From positions 1-13,607 of the forward strand of contig JAKAYJ010000015.1 in assembly GCA_021816385.1 (NCBI GenBank): a stretch of DNA of 13,607 bases, in the 5' to 3' direction. A program made the position numbers and the translations under genes. This DNA is from Thermoplasmata archaeon (GTDB lineage: Archaea; Thermoplasmatota; Thermoplasmata; Thermoplasmatales; Thermoplasmataceae). The notes beneath the pieces were generated by a model. It saw only the letters and a program-made list of their open reading frames with translations, had not been told where the DNA came from and did not search any database. Positions 6,542 through 13,291 of this stretch are shown one piece after another (position 1 is the first letter of the stretch; each line of letters begins with the position of its first letter).

Positions 6542-6895
6542 GTGACAATTATTATCCAACTTCTTTATTTTTGGATTTTACTTCTCGCAATCGAGGGAGG
6601 AGCGGCTTTTTGCCTCGCTTTCAGATATTTTCGTACTTCGGTTCCTATTAGGGCAGCGTTTTACGAAAAAATGACTCTTTCAATTATGGTTGTAGCTACA
6701 ATAGTCACCGTGCTTGAGCTCTATATTTTCAGACATGTACTCTTGGAGACGGTTTACGTGCCTTCAGTAGAGCAAGCTCAATGGGTTTTTATTGCTTCCT
6801 ATTTTCCTCTGATTCTATTAGCTTCGTTTACCCACATGAAATATCTCATTTTAATGAGAAGCAAAGATTCTATGACACGCCAATTGCGTTCGTGA
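6542..6895 (+). CDS. Small three-TM membrane protein, cargo
   Basis: The frame is open from ATG 6506, which would overlap the end of the preceding gene by 32 bases. GTG at 6542, four bases after that gene's stop, gives a compact 117-aa protein whose first helix starts immediately. I prefer GTG 6542. Three membrane helices are visible: TIIIQLLYFWILLLAIEGG, then MTLSIMVVATIVTVLELYIF, then WVFIASYFPLILLASF, with a basic C-terminal tail (MRSKDSMTRQLRS). I know no family for it. Tight spacing suggests cotranslation with the 376-aa exported protein, making a second 'exported protein plus small membrane protein' pair in the cassette. It might be an immunity protein, a membrane partner or a chaperone of the larger product. 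Confidence 0.6.
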   Translation: MTIIIQLLYFWILLLAIEGGAAFCLAFRYFRTSVPIRAAFYEKMTLSIMVVATIVTVLELYIFRHVLLETVYVPSVEQAQWVFIASYFPLILLASFTHMKYLILMRSKDSMTRQLRS

Positions 6896-7203
6896 TCCCG
6901 TGTTTTCGGTTTATGGTATTCTACTTGGCGTGTATTTGCTCATAGAAAGTGTACCCCTTCCACTATGGATTGCTTTTGGGCTTTATGCCTTCCCAGTTAC
7001 GAAGGGTGGTCTATTTTTCGCCGAAAAATTCTCATCAAACTGCCCTTGCTATTAACAACTCAATGTTGTACATAGGTATAGCTCTGGGAATCGTTTTGGG
7101 CGGAAGTCTATTCGGCTACTTTTCCCTATCAATGCTGCCATTAGTTTCGGGAGTCAGCGTAATTATTGCGTTGGGACTTTCACTCACATCCTGGAAGTTG
7201 TAA
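6876..7203 (+). pseudogene. C-terminal remnant of an MFS transporter, frameshifted
   Basis: One frame from about 6900 to 7018 reads VFSVYGILLGVYLLIESVPL and continues to TKGGLFF; the next frame then reads SPKNSHQTALAINNSMLYIG and ends ALGLSLTSWKL at 7203. Together they match the last part of a DHA1-type major facilitator, where '(P)K.R.TALAINNSMLYIG(I)ALG...GG' is typical of helix 11. The frame change falls at a run of five T (7014-7018); one extra T explains it. The first three quarters of an MFS protein are missing. The reading frame at 6949 alone would give 84 residues, but its first 20 or so are out of frame with the family. It overlaps the end of the 3-TM gene and is most likely non-functional debris. 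Confidence 0.65.
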
Positions 7204-7441
7204 AAAGTGAGGTTAATCAGTGTCAATCAAAGTGCTAATTTAGTGAATGAAACATCATTTTCACATAAGAAGGATAGACCTGAACCCTAAAGTTAATTAT
7301 TCCCTTAATCAATTAAGTGGGTACTATCTGTACCTCGGAAACGTTAGCGTCGCCTTTGGAAAAACAATCTCAAAGTATATCACGTTTATTTTTGTAAAAT
7401 CAATTTAGACTGTGGTTAATCCAGAGAATCGTCATCAAATT
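7204..7441. other. Gene-free stretch with two adjacent hairpins
   Basis: No coding frame with family resemblance is visible on either strand. The one structured part is 7302-7334. CCCTTAAT (7302-7309) pairs with ATTAAGTGGG (7312-7321) with one bulged T. GGTAC (7320-7324) and GTACC (7330-7334) then flank TATCT. The hairpins overlap by two bases, so only one may form at a time. No role can be assigned. Confidence 0.35.
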
Positions 7442-7741
7442 TCAATAATTGAATCTCTTCTCATATTCCTTGTGAGGAAACCACTCCAGCAGAATTGCAA
7501 TTATTTCCACTTCGCTCCCGGCAACTGAATAAACTAACCTTCAGGCGTTGGGTAAGTTGTATTTCCACAGGTTGTTGACCTCATATTTGCTCACGTAGGT
7601 TTTCGGTATTTGCCGTTTTGGCATCTGAATACCACAGAAAGGGTTTTGCTTGAGGTCGTCCGTCGCTCGTTCCAGGAATTTGTAAAGTGATGGATTATCA
7701 GTCTTCATCCTGAAATAGGCTTTTTGGATCTCTTCGAACGT
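7442..7741 (-). pseudogene. RelE-type toxin pseudogene with internal stop
   Basis: The minus-strand frame gives FEEIQKAYFRMKTDNPSL, then LKQNPFCGIQMPKRQIPK, then SKYEVNNLWKYNLPNA, then a TGA at 7541-7543, then RLVYSVAGSEVEIIAILLEW and HKEYEKRFNY with a stop at 7442. This is the archaeal RelE/ParE family toxin pattern, which normally reads NLPxxWRLIY at the break, so TGG (Trp) has become TGA. RelE proteins cut mRNA on the ribosome. The N-terminus is also missing: a stop sits at 7742-7744 and no convincing start exists except ATG 7708. Reading from 7708 gives only 55 residues, without the C-terminal catalytic part. No antitoxin gene is next to it; its usual position is taken by the transposase fragment, and the two meet head-on at about 7724-7750. 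The toxin is probably dead. Confidence 0.8.
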
Positions 7742-8137
7742 TTATCCATGATGGGAAAGAATGCCATATTCACAAACATCATGGATATGGATCCTGCTGG
7801 GATAATTGATCTCTACAAGAAAAGAAACAGGGTGGAACACTGCTTCCGCACAATAAACAGCATGGGCATTGCATTTCCAGTATATCACAGAACTCCACAG
7901 AAGATTAGGGTTCACATGTTTATGTCTCTTCTTGCCTATCTTTTCCTTTCACTGATATATAATGAAATGCACAGGACAGAGAAGAGCGTATCTCTTCCAT
8001 CAACAGTTGATGTTATGAAAGATATAATGGTTGTATATGCTGCCAGGGGAAAAAAGGTGAGCGAGAGATTGGATTTCAAGTCAGAAACGGGAAGGAAGAT
8101 TGGAATGATCATGAAACTTGATCAGGTATTGAAATAG
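7724..8137 (+). pseudogene. C-terminal fragment of IS4/IS1634-type transposase
   Basis: From about 7750 the frame reads MGKNAIFTNIMDMDPAGI and then YKKRNRVEHCFRTINSMG with PVYHRTPQKIRVHMFMSLLA after it. This is the last part of a DDE transposase of the IS1634 group, with the Y-x2-R-x3-E block holding the catalytic Glu. The Lys usual seven residues after that Glu is Asn here. The DDE aspartates and the N-terminal DNA-binding part are absent, so about 137 of roughly 450-500 family residues remain. The first 6-8 codons from TTG 7724 are antisense relE sequence and not transposase. The stop is 85 bp from the right tip of the cassette, a normal position for the gene end of such an IS. Confidence 0.8.
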
Positions 8138-8150
8138 TAGTGCACCCACA
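8134..8150 (-). repeat. Right subterminal repeat TGTGGGTGCACTACTAT
   Basis: Read inward from 8150 on the minus strand, it begins 72 bp from the right tip. It matches 4265-4281 at 16 of 17 positions and 4207-4217 at 10 of 11 in its core. It overlaps the transposase stop codon. It is a likely transposase-binding site. Confidence 0.65.
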
Positions 8151-8193
8151 ATAGTGGTTTAGAAAAACAGCCTGAAAATCATATTGGGAAGTC

Positions 8194-8222
8194 TACAAAA
8201 TTAAAATAGATGTAAAGTCACG
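8194..8222 (-). repeat. Right terminal inverted repeat
   Basis: On the minus strand it starts CGTGACTTTACATCT and mirrors the left tip at 4136-4164. It forms the right end of the mobile cassette. Confidence 0.85.
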
Positions 8223-8228
8223 AAACAG
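8223..8228 (+). repeat. Right target-site duplication AAACAG
   Basis: It directly follows the right inverted repeat and equals 4130-4135. One copy plus the flanks gives the pre-insertion intergenic sequence between the radical SAM gene and the MFS gene. Confidence 0.8.
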
Positions 8229-8265
8229 AATTAACTTATTACTACGTTCTAACTTTGAAATCAGG

Positions 8266-8273
8266 CTTATATG
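8266..8273 (+). promoter_or_regulatory. TATA-like element for the MFS gene at 8301
   Basis: CTTATATG lies about 30 bp before the TTG at 8301 and only 44 bp downstream of the cassette. The core promoter therefore survived the insertion, while anything further upstream was displaced by 4 kb. Confidence 0.45.
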
Positions 8274-8300
8274 CTTCACTGATATGAGGCTCTGAATCGC

Positions 8301-9533
8301 TTGGAACAATCAGGTAACCAAACTATAAGTATTTTCAGGAGGAACGGTATTGCCGTTGTAGCCTCAAACCAGTTCATAAGAGTATTTGCCAGATCGCAAA
8401 TGTGGATTTTCCTGCCTCTCTACCTTCTTGTAATAAGGCATGTCCCTTACCTCATCATCGGTTTTGTAGTATTTCTAATGGCAATATCCTCACTTCCTTT
8501 AACACTGGTGGCAGGCGGTCTCATCGATAAGAGAGGTGCCAGATCTGTAATCATCATATCAAATATATTTCTTGGTCTCCTCCTTCTTTCCCTGACATTG
8601 CTGATCTTTGAAAACAGCAACCTCTATCTGATCTATCTCGTACTCATCCTGAGCGAGCCGCTTATGAACATAATTGGCGCCGCAGATAATGTAATTGTTT
8701 CAGACAATTCAACAGTATCAGAGAGAAACTCAGCGTTCAGTATTGTCAGAATACTTCAGAATCTTGGGTTTTCACTGGGTCCAGCCATTGGAGGTTTCAT
8801 CGCAGGAATAGGCTATGGCTATATATTCCTCCTAACGACCGTTTTCTCATTCTCGGAACTGTTTATCTATGCAAAATTCCTGAAAAAGCAGCAGATAAAA
8901 AGGGAGAATGAAAAGGAAGACTCAGTGAACATGAAACCGGATATCTTCAAGGCTTTCAAGGACAGGCCATTCTTCATAGTTGCCATTCTGATTTCATTAT
9001 TTTACCTGATTTTAGGTCAATGGGGAACAACACTCACATTCTTCTGGAAGGGATTTGACAGCATGACGGATTTTGACATAGGCTTGCTCTATTCTGTTAA
9101 CGGGGTTGTTGTGACTTTAGGCCAGCTTCCCATAAACAGGCTGCTGAAGAAGATGGAAGATATCACCAGGATCAATCTTGGCTATATTGTGTATCTCTTT
9201 TCATTCTCCTTACTGCCTTTCTTCAGGGGATTCACCTTCCTGGTACTGGACACAATTCTGATAACTATGGGTGAAAATATTGTTTCACCATCAATCAATA
9301 CAGTCATAAGCAGGATTGCACCTGTTAATAAAAGGGGGCAGTATTTCACATCATTTCAGGTACTTTCAGGAATGGTTACACCAATTGCACCTGTGCTGGG
9401 GACATTCTTCCTCACCATATTCTCAGCTGATCTTGGCCTGATATGGTATCCTTTCACCATAATAGGTACAATTTTCTTCCTGTCATTCATACCACTGTGG
9501 AAGAAAGTTAACATGAGGGAGCACAATAATTAA
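8301..9533 (+). CDS. MFS transporter
   Basis: The 410-aa membrane protein has the two six-helix halves of the major facilitator superfamily. The loop after helix 2 carries the motif A sequence GGLIDKRGAR (72-81), which governs the transport cycle. A charged central loop, KKQQIKRENEKEDSVNMKPD at about 195-214, joins the halves. The C-half contains NTVISRIAPVNKRGQYFTSF, the counterpart of the loop after helix 10. It most resembles drug/metabolite efflux proteins of the DHA type, and the substrate cannot be deduced. The TTG start agrees with the TATA-like box at 8266 and no better in-frame start exists before Met34, which lies in helix 1. It converges on the next MFS gene with a 4-bp overlap of the stop codons. 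Confidence 0.85.
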   Translation: MEQSGNQTISIFRRNGIAVVASNQFIRVFARSQMWIFLPLYLLVIRHVPYLIIGFVVFLMAISSLPLTLVAGGLIDKRGARSVIIISNIFLGLLLLSLTLLIFENSNLYLIYLVLILSEPLMNIIGAADNVIVSDNSTVSERNSAFSIVRILQNLGFSLGPAIGGFIAGIGYGYIFLLTTVFSFSELFIYAKFLKKQQIKRENEKEDSVNMKPDIFKAFKDRPFFIVAILISLFYLILGQWGTTLTFFWKGFDSMTDFDIGLLYSVNGVVVTLGQLPINRLLKKMEDITRINLGYIVYLFSFSLLPFFRGFTFLVLDTILITMGENIVSPSINTVISRIAPVNKRGQYFTSFQVLSGMVTPIAPVLGTFFLTIFSADLGLIWYPFTIIGTIFFLSFIPLWKKVNMREHNN

Positions 9534-10687
9534 CCTCTCTGCTTCATGACAGAAAATCCCATTGGAAGGAAGACCAGGGCGATTATTCCAAGAATTATCC
9601 AGGAAAGATCTGCGTTCACCGAGAACAGGTAGCCGAACAGGAATGTAATGGCAGACCCGGTTGCAATTTGAAGTGCATTCATAATTGATATTCCAAGGGC
9701 CACAAACTGCCTTTCCGTTTCTAACTTCACGACATAGGAATATTCAAGTGAAAATATTATTACGCTTATGCTTCCACCAAGTATTGCCGTAAGGAACAGG
9801 TAGTATGACAGCCCGAAGAATTGAAGGGCCAGTATTGCTGAGATAAATATGACAAGTGAAGGGAGTACAACAGATGCCTTCTTGCTTGAAAAATAGGCGA
9901 AGAGCAGCATTCCAAGAATACCTGCAAATAGGGACAATGATCCTATGAATCCTGAGACTGGTCCACTGAAACCAAGTTTCTCTGCGAAGGGCTGCAGGTA
10001 TTCTTCAAATGTAAAATTCAATCCCCAGTAGCCCGCAAGGGACATTGAAAGAAGCAGTAATGGCCTCGATGTGAGCCTCCGATATACGTTCCTCCCGAAT
10101 TCCTTCTTTTTATCGCTCTTTGCACTCATATCCGGGATAAGTACGAATGAGACTATGGTGAGAACAAGTGTTATAATACCTCCAGCTGCAAGGAGGTTCT
10201 GCCAGGAGGTAAACTGTAGGAAGTATGCAAATCCGACCACGCCGAAACCTCCTCCAATGGAAAACGCCGTGTTGAATGCTGCAATATTCCTGCTTACATT
10301 TCTTTCATCGATATCATTGAGAACGGCTATACCGGATGAAAAGAAGAATGCAGATCCCAGGCCTACAACGAATCTTGTTACCAGGAAAATTGTGAAATCA
10401 GGAGAAACAAGGGACGTTGTGGCAGCTATGGACATGATTGCCATTCCTGTCAGGGCTGTGTTTTTTGAGCCTATTTTTGAGGCTACAAGTCCTGATGGAA
10501 TCTGGAAGAGACCTGTACCTATGAGAAATGCAGAAAGAATAAGGCCAGAAAGTGAGGAACTGACACCATAGGTTGTGGTTATATTGAATAGCATCGGGGA
10601 TACATTGTACCAGTTCATCGAGTACAGTGCCCTGAGACCTAGAAGCAGAATAATGCTATTCCTTCCACTCAACTTATACAGCTTCAT
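9530..10687 (-). CDS. MFS transporter
   Basis: The 385-aa protein has about 12 membrane helices. It shows a motif A-like loop SGLVASKIGSKNT (65-77), the helix 4 motif R-x3-G-x-G at Arg104 (TRFVVGLGSAFFFSSG), and a glycine-rich helix 5 (FSIGGGFGVVGF). The loop lacks the usual second acidic residue, a common variation. The overall type is that of nitrate/drug-like or sugar-like MFS permeases and the substrate is unknown. ATG 10687 directly follows GGGTGA, and the gene begins six bases after the asparagine-synthase-domain gene, so the two are probably one operon and functionally linked. It is not obviously a duplicate of the convergent MFS gene at 8301. Confidence 0.85.
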   Translation of the reverse strand: MKLYKLSGRNSIILLLGLRALYSMNWYNVSPMLFNITTTYGVSSSLSGLILSAFLIGTGLFQIPSGLVASKIGSKNTALTGMAIMSIAATTSLVSPDFTIFLVTRFVVGLGSAFFFSSGIAVLNDIDERNVSRNIAAFNTAFSIGGGFGVVGFAYFLQFTSWQNLLAAGGIITLVLTIVSFVLIPDMSAKSDKKKEFGRNVYRRLTSRPLLLLSMSLAGYWGLNFTFEEYLQPFAEKLGFSGPVSGFIGSLSLFAGILGMLLFAYFSSKKASVVLPSLVIFISAILALQFFGLSYYLFLTAILGGSISVIIFSLEYSYVVKLETERQFVALGISIMNALQIATGSAITFLFGYLFSVNADLSWIILGIIALVFLPMGFSVMKQRG

Positions 10688-10693
10688 TCACCC

Positions 10694-11407
10694 TTATTTC
10701 AATCCGAGTCTTTCCTGAACCTTCTTGATGCCTGTTCCATACTGTGCCGCTTTCTTTCCTCTGAGGTATATGGAATCCGGGAGTCCAGAAATCCTGCCCG
10801 CTTCCCTCAGTATTAATTTATTATTTACCTCATCAAGGTGAACCCCACGATCCATCTTGCTGAAATATTCAGGAATGCCATTTTCCAGGTAAGGGGTGAT
10901 GAGTTTCTTCCCAAAATATTCCGCAATCTTGCTCTCTCTTGGAAGTGTTAATCTGAATAGTTTGTCAAGACTCCTTTTATTATCTTCCTCCCTGCCATCC
11001 GAAAATTTCCTGTATCCGTAAAAGATTTCATCTGCACCCTGACCTGTAACGAGTGCATCTTCATTTATTCTTGACAGAACAATTGCCAGAACAGTCTCAA
11101 ATCCAAGGTCCAGAAATGATATCCCAGGATCAATGCTTTTCACGATATTTGTGAACTCCAGAACATCATCCTCTTCAACATTTATTCTTGAAAGGGTTGT
11201 CCCTGATATCCTGCATAATTCCTCTGCGTAGATAAAATCTAGGGACCCTTCTGTGCCAGCACAGTAAGCATGCCTGCCCTTCCCAAGAACTGAATACAAA
11301 AGGGAGCTGTCAATTCCACCGGAAAGAGCGAAAGCAGAGTCATCTATTAATTCTTCCTGTTCCTTCAGCATAGTGATTAGGTGAAGAGATAAATTTTCTG
11401 ACCCCAT
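10694..11407 (-). CDS. Stand-alone asparagine-synthase (PP-loop) domain protein
   Basis: The protein has the ATP pyrophosphatase fold of the synthetase half of AsnB. Numbered from TTG 11428 (244 aa), the PP-loop SGGIDSS is at 36-42, GQGADEIFYGYRKF at 129-142 matches the GDGADELFGGY signature, and the tail REAGRISGLP followed by RGKKAAQYGTG is typical of this family. The N-terminal glutaminase domain of AsnB is absent. It therefore probably uses free ammonia or a separate amidotransferase partner, or adenylates another carboxylate. Possible starts are TTG 11428, ATG 11422 and ATG 11407. I chose 11407 (237 aa) because the TATA-like element at 11427-11437 lies 24-26 bp before it, and the other two starts lie at or next to that element. 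The MFS gene downstream is probably in the same operon. Confidence 0.8.
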   Translation of the reverse strand: MGSENLSLHLITMLKEQEELIDDSAFALSGGIDSSLLYSVLGKGRHAYCAGTEGSLDFIYAEELCRISGTTLSRINVEEDDVLEFTNIVKSIDPGISFLDLGFETVLAIVLSRINEDALVTGQGADEIFYGYRKFSDGREEDNKRSLDKLFRLTLPRESKIAEYFGKKLITPYLENGIPEYFSKMDRGVHLDEVNNKLILREAGRISGLPDSIYLRGKKAAQYGTGIKKVQERLGLK

Positions 11408-11426
11408 GAAATCCGATATCATAACC

Positions 11427-11437
11427 AATAAATAATC
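11427..11437. promoter_or_regulatory. Shared TATA-like element for two divergent genes
   Basis: AATAAATAATC is the only TATA-like sequence between the two divergent genes. Its centre (about 11431) is 24 bp from ATG 11407 on the minus strand and 24 bp from GTG 11455 on the plus strand, so a single element may direct leaderless transcription both ways. Confidence 0.5.
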
Positions 11438-11454
11438 TTAAGGATTAACCATAT

Positions 11455-13242
11455 GTGGATTATATCCCAGACACATCTGTCATAGTAGATGGAAGATTTA
11501 CAAAATACATTGCAAAGATAAAGAGTGATTCCAGGATCATTATAAGTGAAGCGCTTATTGCAGAAGTTGAGCACCAGGCGAATCAGAGCAGGTCCATAGG
11601 ATTTGCTGCACTTGATGAATTGAAGAAGGTCAAGGAAATATGTGAAAAGAAGGGGATAATTATTGAATTTTTCGGCAAGCGTCCCACTCAGTGGCAGAAA
11701 GTAAATGGGCACAACGGAGAAATAGATGAGATAATTCGATCAGAGGCAATGGATCTCAATGGAATTCTTGTTACCGGTGATATTGTTCAGAAGAACATAG
11801 CGGTTCTCAAGGGCATCCAGTGCCAGTATCTGGAACCTGATGACAAGATATCCGTGAAACTGGAAGAGTTTTTTGACAGTGATACCATCTCAGTTCACAT
11901 AAAGGCGGATACATATGTGAAAGTAAAGAAAGGGGTCCCGGGAAAGGTTGAAACAGTGCGTACCGGGCATTTCCTAAAAAGTTCAGAGGTGGATGCGCTT
12001 ATAAACAACCTGATCAAGAGAGCCGGAAATGAGAAGGATTCCTTTGTTGAAATGGATATGGCTGGAGCCACGGTACTTCAACTGAATGTTTACAGAATCG
12101 TGATTGCAAGGCCACCATTTTCCAGCACTGCAGAAATAACAGCAGTAAGGCCGGTAATCAAGAAAGAACTAGCGTATTACGAACTTCCAGACGAAATCAT
12201 GAATCACATTACCTCTGGGTCGGCAGGCATTCTTGTTGCAGGTAGCCCTGGAGCAGGTAAAAGTACATTTGTCCAGGCACTGGCTGATCATCTAAACGAT
12301 CAGGGGATGATAGTTAAAACCATGGAAAAACCAAGGGACCTTCAGGTGAACAAGGAGATCACACAGTATACATCTCTTGAAGGATCTATGGAACAGACAG
12401 GAAATATATTGCTTCTCGTGAGGAACGATTATACCGTTTTCGATGAGATGAGGGTCACTTCAGATTTCAAGGTATTCTCAGATCTTCGAATGGCTGGAGT
12501 TGGAATGATCGGTGTAGTTCATGCAACAAAGCCAGTGGATGCATTGCACAGGTTTATCGGCCGTATAGAACTTGGACTTATACCACAGGTTATAGATACG
12601 ATCCTGTTTGTAAGGGATGGAAGGATTTCAAAATACCTGTCCATTTCACACACTGTTAAGGTACCTTTCGGAATGGTTCAGGAAGATCTCTCCAGGCCCG
12701 TGATCCAGGTAAAGGATGCCTTAACCAGGCAGGAACTCTATGAGATTTATTCTTTCGGGGAGCAGATAGTTGTAGTTCCCATAGATGAAAGTGAAGGCAC
12801 ACCACAGGTAGATGAGGCAAAAACAGAAATGGTCAGGTCAACGATTTCAGAATATCTTGGATACGACCAGGTTGAAGTGTCACCAAAAGGAAGAAGGAAG
12901 TACAGGGTCACGATCCCGGAGTCCCTGCGCCCAAAATTGCTTGGAAGAAAAGGATCAAATATAAGTGAGCTTGAAAAGAGTCTTGGAGTATCCATCGATG
13001 TAGTTTCCGAGGAAGACAGGAAAAGGAGAAGCGTTGCTGTGGAGGTGAAGAACAGGATAATCTATCTGCACTGCAACGAGAAAAACAGCCTTGTGAACAT
13101 ATATATTGACGAGGTAATGGCAATACAGGGAAGAACTTCCAGCAAGGGAATAATACGAATAAAGGTTGATAGTGAGGCTGGAATCAACCTGGAAAAGGCA
13201 ATGAAATCAGGAAGGGCAATAACCTACTCCCTCCAGTCCTGA
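11455..13242 (+). CDS. PIN domain - ATPase - KH domain protein (PINc-VapC type)
   Basis: The 595-aa protein has three parts. Residues 1-130 are a PIN nuclease domain beginning MDYIPDTSVIVDGR, with acidic residues Asp6, Glu37/Glu39, Asp91 and Asp109 as the likely metal site. Residues about 230-400 are a PilT/VirB11-like ATPase with Walker A GSPGAGKST (263-271, Lys269), Walker B-like VFDEMR (328-333) and a His box, VVHATKP. Residues about 485-520 are a KH-type RNA-binding motif with GRKG (497-500). This three-part architecture is typical of archaea and points to an ATP-driven ribonuclease or RNA remodeller; its target is not established to my knowledge. GTG 11455 is chosen because homologues begin at the same point (M-x-Y-x-PDTS) and the TATA-like element lies 24 bp upstream. 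It converges on the AsnRS-like gene. Confidence 0.9.
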   Translation: MDYIPDTSVIVDGRFTKYIAKIKSDSRIIISEALIAEVEHQANQSRSIGFAALDELKKVKEICEKKGIIIEFFGKRPTQWQKVNGHNGEIDEIIRSEAMDLNGILVTGDIVQKNIAVLKGIQCQYLEPDDKISVKLEEFFDSDTISVHIKADTYVKVKKGVPGKVETVRTGHFLKSSEVDALINNLIKRAGNEKDSFVEMDMAGATVLQLNVYRIVIARPPFSSTAEITAVRPVIKKELAYYELPDEIMNHITSGSAGILVAGSPGAGKSTFVQALADHLNDQGMIVKTMEKPRDLQVNKEITQYTSLEGSMEQTGNILLLVRNDYTVFDEMRVTSDFKVFSDLRMAGVGMIGVVHATKPVDALHRFIGRIELGLIPQVIDTILFVRDGRISKYLSISHTVKVPFGMVQEDLSRPVIQVKDALTRQELYEIYSFGEQIVVVPIDESEGTPQVDEAKTEMVRSTISEYLGYDQVEVSPKGRRKYRVTIPESLRPKLLGRKGSNISELEKSLGVSIDVVSEEDRKRRSVAVEVKNRIIYLHCNEKNSLVNIYIDEVMAIQGRTSSKGIIRIKVDSEAGINLEKAMKSGRAITYSLQS

Positions 13243-13246
13243 GTCC

Positions 13247-13262
13247 TAATTTTTAAAAATTA
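13247..13262. terminator. AT-rich palindrome between convergent genes
   Basis: TAATTTTTAAAAATTA is a perfect 16-bp palindrome, four bases after the PIN-ATPase stop and 29 bases beyond the stop of the opposite gene. It gives a T5 run on either strand, as needed for archaeal T-tract termination, so it can serve both genes. Confidence 0.55.
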
Positions 13263-13291
13263 AGAAAAATTGAACCTGTGGCGGATTGGAT

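Larger units (their letters stand above)
4136..8222. mobile_element. IS1634-like mobile insertion cassette carrying passenger genes
   Basis: The 4087-bp segment is defined by terminal inverted repeats (4136-4164 against 8194-8222; 15 perfect bases, then about 9 of 14), by the AAACAG direct repeat on both flanks, and by a second inverted motif TGTGGGTRCAC at 71 bp (4207) and 72 bp (8150) inside the ends. A transposase C-terminus reading towards the right end lies just inside it, as in IS4/IS1634-group elements. The N-terminal two thirds of the transposase are absent, so the element is not autonomous as it stands. It would need a full-length relative elsewhere in the genome. Passengers are four intact ORFs at 4266-6895, a broken MFS end and a broken relE. 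A matching target duplication suggests it moved as one unit. The ends are intact and may still be mobilisable. Confidence 0.85.

Noticed and set aside
7318..7325. GTGGGTAC as a fourth subterminal repeat
   Set aside because: Only eight bases match, the similarity ends there, and the bases are already part of a local hairpin.
7541..7543. TGA in relE read as selenocysteine or recoded codon
   Set aside because: The family has Trp here, no selenocysteine machinery is expected in Thermoplasmata, and the N-terminus is also lost, so simple decay is enough.
4265..8150. The inner inverted repeats as the true ends of a nested smaller element
   Set aside because: No direct repeat flanks them, and the 4207 copy, not 4265, is at the same distance from the tip as the right copy. 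They are better explained as subterminal sites of the outer element.
10071..10571. 166-residue plus-strand frame opposite the second MFS gene
   Set aside because: Proline/arginine-rich shadow of a hydrophobic coding sequence; no independent support.
11419..11712. 97-residue minus-strand frame opposite the PIN domain start
   Set aside because: It covers the conserved PIN coding sequence and the intergenic promoter; composition is that of an antisense frame.
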